Shown piece after piece: positions 63,062 to 64,000 of a stretch of DNA of 64,000 bases; the stretch's first letter is position 1, and every line of letters begins with the position of its first letter. The position numbers were made by a program, and so were the translations under genes. The DNA is from Bacteroidota bacterium (GTDB taxonomy: Bacteria; Bacteroidota; Bacteroidia; Cytophagales; Cyclobacteriaceae), in NCBI GenBank assembly GCA_018267285.1, contig JAFDYU010000019.1, positions 211,961 to 275,960 of the forward strand, written 5' to 3'. The notes beneath the pieces were generated by a model. The model saw only the letters and a program-made list of their open reading frames with translations. It was not told the DNA's origin and made no database searches.

Positions 63062-64000
63062 TTAGCTCATCTTCGAAAGCGCGTTGATGTATCGCTCGGG
63101 CAGTTCGCCTTTCGTAGCCATTTGATAGTCGGCATAGCTGCAGGGCACAACCGAGTTGCGCGCATATTTTGCACCCAGCCGTGCGTGGCTCACTTCCATC
63201 CACCATTTTTCGGTGAGTTTACTTTTATAGAAAACAATGGTTTCCGGTTCTACGGGCATAGATACCACAAACTTTAGAAAGTCGTTTGATTTGAAATTGG
63301 TCTCTTGCTTTCGCTGATAAAACCCTTCTATAAAATACCAAATCATGGTGGCTACCACCGAAGCAGTTTTTTTATGGACATCGTCATACTGCGGATTGTA
63401 TTCGTAAAACCCTGCCGAACTCAGTTTTTCATTCAGCCCTGCATACCAGCAAATCTGGCAAGCTTCTTCTCCGGTCAACCCAAAAGGTTGGGCGTTAGCG
63501 TTGCCCGGTGCGTCCGTTGATTTAATGGCCGTAATATCAAACGAAAGCATATCGGCATAGCGGATGGCCGGTTCCATCTCGGCAAGGTTGGCACGCATCT
63601 GGCCAATCCGGTGTGCTTCAAAATTCAGTTTTTCAAGAACGGCAACCGAAAACGGATCGGTAAGGTAGGTTTGATGCGCAAGGTGTGTGTAACTAAACAA
63701 ATAATTGGGCTCGTGCAGCAATACTTTGTGCAGGTGCTGTTGCGAAGCCGGGGCTGTTTTGCTGTCGTTCAAATCAAGAAAGGCATCGATGTTTAGAAAA
63801 CTAACCAGCTTTTGCATGTCTTCGTAGCCTCGGTATTGCCCGTAGTCCAGATCGTGTGTGCCTCCCAAAAGTATGGGCATCACATTTACTTCCAACAGCA
63901 TTCGGCACACTTCACTGATACGTGTGTAGGTTTCATCCAGATCGACCCCCACATTCAGGTTGCCGAGGTCAACAATATTGTAAGCCCCCGTTCCTTTTTT
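63062..64000 (-). CDS. Arginase-fold protein (formimidoylglutamase-like), N-terminus outside window
   Basis: A ureohydrolase-fold protein of at least 312 residues; the frame is open to the window edge, so the N-terminus is missing. The fold is shown by PILLGGTHDLDYG, the NIDAFLDLND strand, LSFDITAIKSTDAPG, and FYEYNPQYD. Compared with arginases, the DAHxD metal site reads DAFLD (63773-63787) and the SxDxD site reads SFDIT (63530-63538), so two of the manganese ligands are replaced. It is likely an inactive or changed member; related Bacteroidota proteins are called formimidoylglutamase. It converges on pckG. Confidence 0.82.
   Translation of the reverse strand, partial: KKGTGAYNIVDLGNLNVGVDLDETYTRISEVCRMLLEVNVMPILLGGTHDLDYGQYRGYEDMQKLVSFLNIDAFLDLNDSKTAPASQQHLHKVLLHEPNYLFSYTHLAHQTYLTDPFSVAVLEKLNFEAHRIGQMRANLAEMEPAIRYADMLSFDITAIKSTDAPGNANAQPFGLTGEEACQICWYAGLNEKLSSAGFYEYNPQYDDVHKKTASVVATMIWYFIEGFYQRKQETNFKSNDFLKFVVSMPVEPETIVFYKSKLTEKWWMEVSHARLGAKYARNSVVPCSYADYQMATKGELPERYINALSKMS

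Noticed and set aside
1-64000. CRISPR arrays, tRNA or rRNA genes, insertion sequences, prophage genes
   Set aside because: No regular direct repeats with spacers, no recognisable tRNA cloverleaf or rRNA sequence, and no transposase, integrase or phage structural motifs were found by reading both strands.

Overview
The window is a compact, almost gap-free piece of a chromosome from a member of the Bacteroidota, most likely of the order Cytophagales. Three things point there. Two large secreted proteins end in the CHU_C / gliding-motility C-terminal domain used by the type IX secretion system. Many gene starts carry the Bacteroidota -7 promoter box TAnnTTTG with a TTG or TTTG about 17-22 bases upstream, and strong Shine-Dalgarno sequences are rare. 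The blocks DUF177-rpmF-fabH-efp-accB-accC and thrS-infC-rpmI-rplT, with ksgA next to mgtE, also fit this phylum. No rRNA, tRNA, CRISPR array, prophage, insertion sequence or plasmid gene is visible. No gene-free stretch exceeds about 200 bases.

Layout. 1-4.9 kb: the end of an NtrY-like sensor kinase, an Mla-type lipid ABC transporter pair and an SDR enzyme. 4.9-12.2 kb, all on the minus strand: pdxA, a TerB-like protein, DUF177, rpmF, fabH, efp, accB, accC and, after a terminator, pgk. This block joins fatty-acid initiation to translation and vitamin B6 synthesis. 12.3-19.5 kb: ksgA-mgtE, a membrane-anchored pentapeptide-repeat protein, greA, a HIT protein, and the phospholipid pair plsB-gpsA. 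19.6-27.3 kb: a 990-residue CHU_C protein, a DCC thiol oxidoreductase, fabD, folK, sppA and bioB. 27.3-29.9 kb: two tiny exported proteins (54 and 45 aa) encoded divergently from an orphan TPR histidine kinase. This is the least explained locus in the window. 29.9-35.3 kb: metG, thrS, infC, rpmI and rplT. 35.4-46.9 kb: envelope genes (two LPP20-like lipoproteins, an LTA-synthase-like sulfatase, a DUF2807 protein, LpoB and COG3014 lipoproteins, a beta-barrel protein) mixed with a second TerB-like protein, an ABC-F ATPase and rpe. 46.9-57.3 kb: a flavin-reductase-like protein, pdhB, an OmpA/TPR lipoprotein, PspC, a glycosyltransferase with EbfC, and the tightly overlapping trio hisS-hutH-CHU_C. 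57.4-64 kb: an outer-membrane protein, a 49-aa basic protein with its own promoter and terminator, a secreted DUF4932-like protein, a phosphodiesterase, a Tat-type sugar isomerase, GTP-dependent pckG, and an arginase-fold protein cut by the window end.

Most of the content is housekeeping. The points worth following are the micro-exported-protein/kinase locus, RNA structures around greA and between rpmI and rplT, an inverted repeat flanking the pdxA promoter, and several enzymes with changed key residues (EF-P, the arginase-fold protein, the DUF4932-like protein). All family assignments come from reading motifs and translations by eye; no database search was run.
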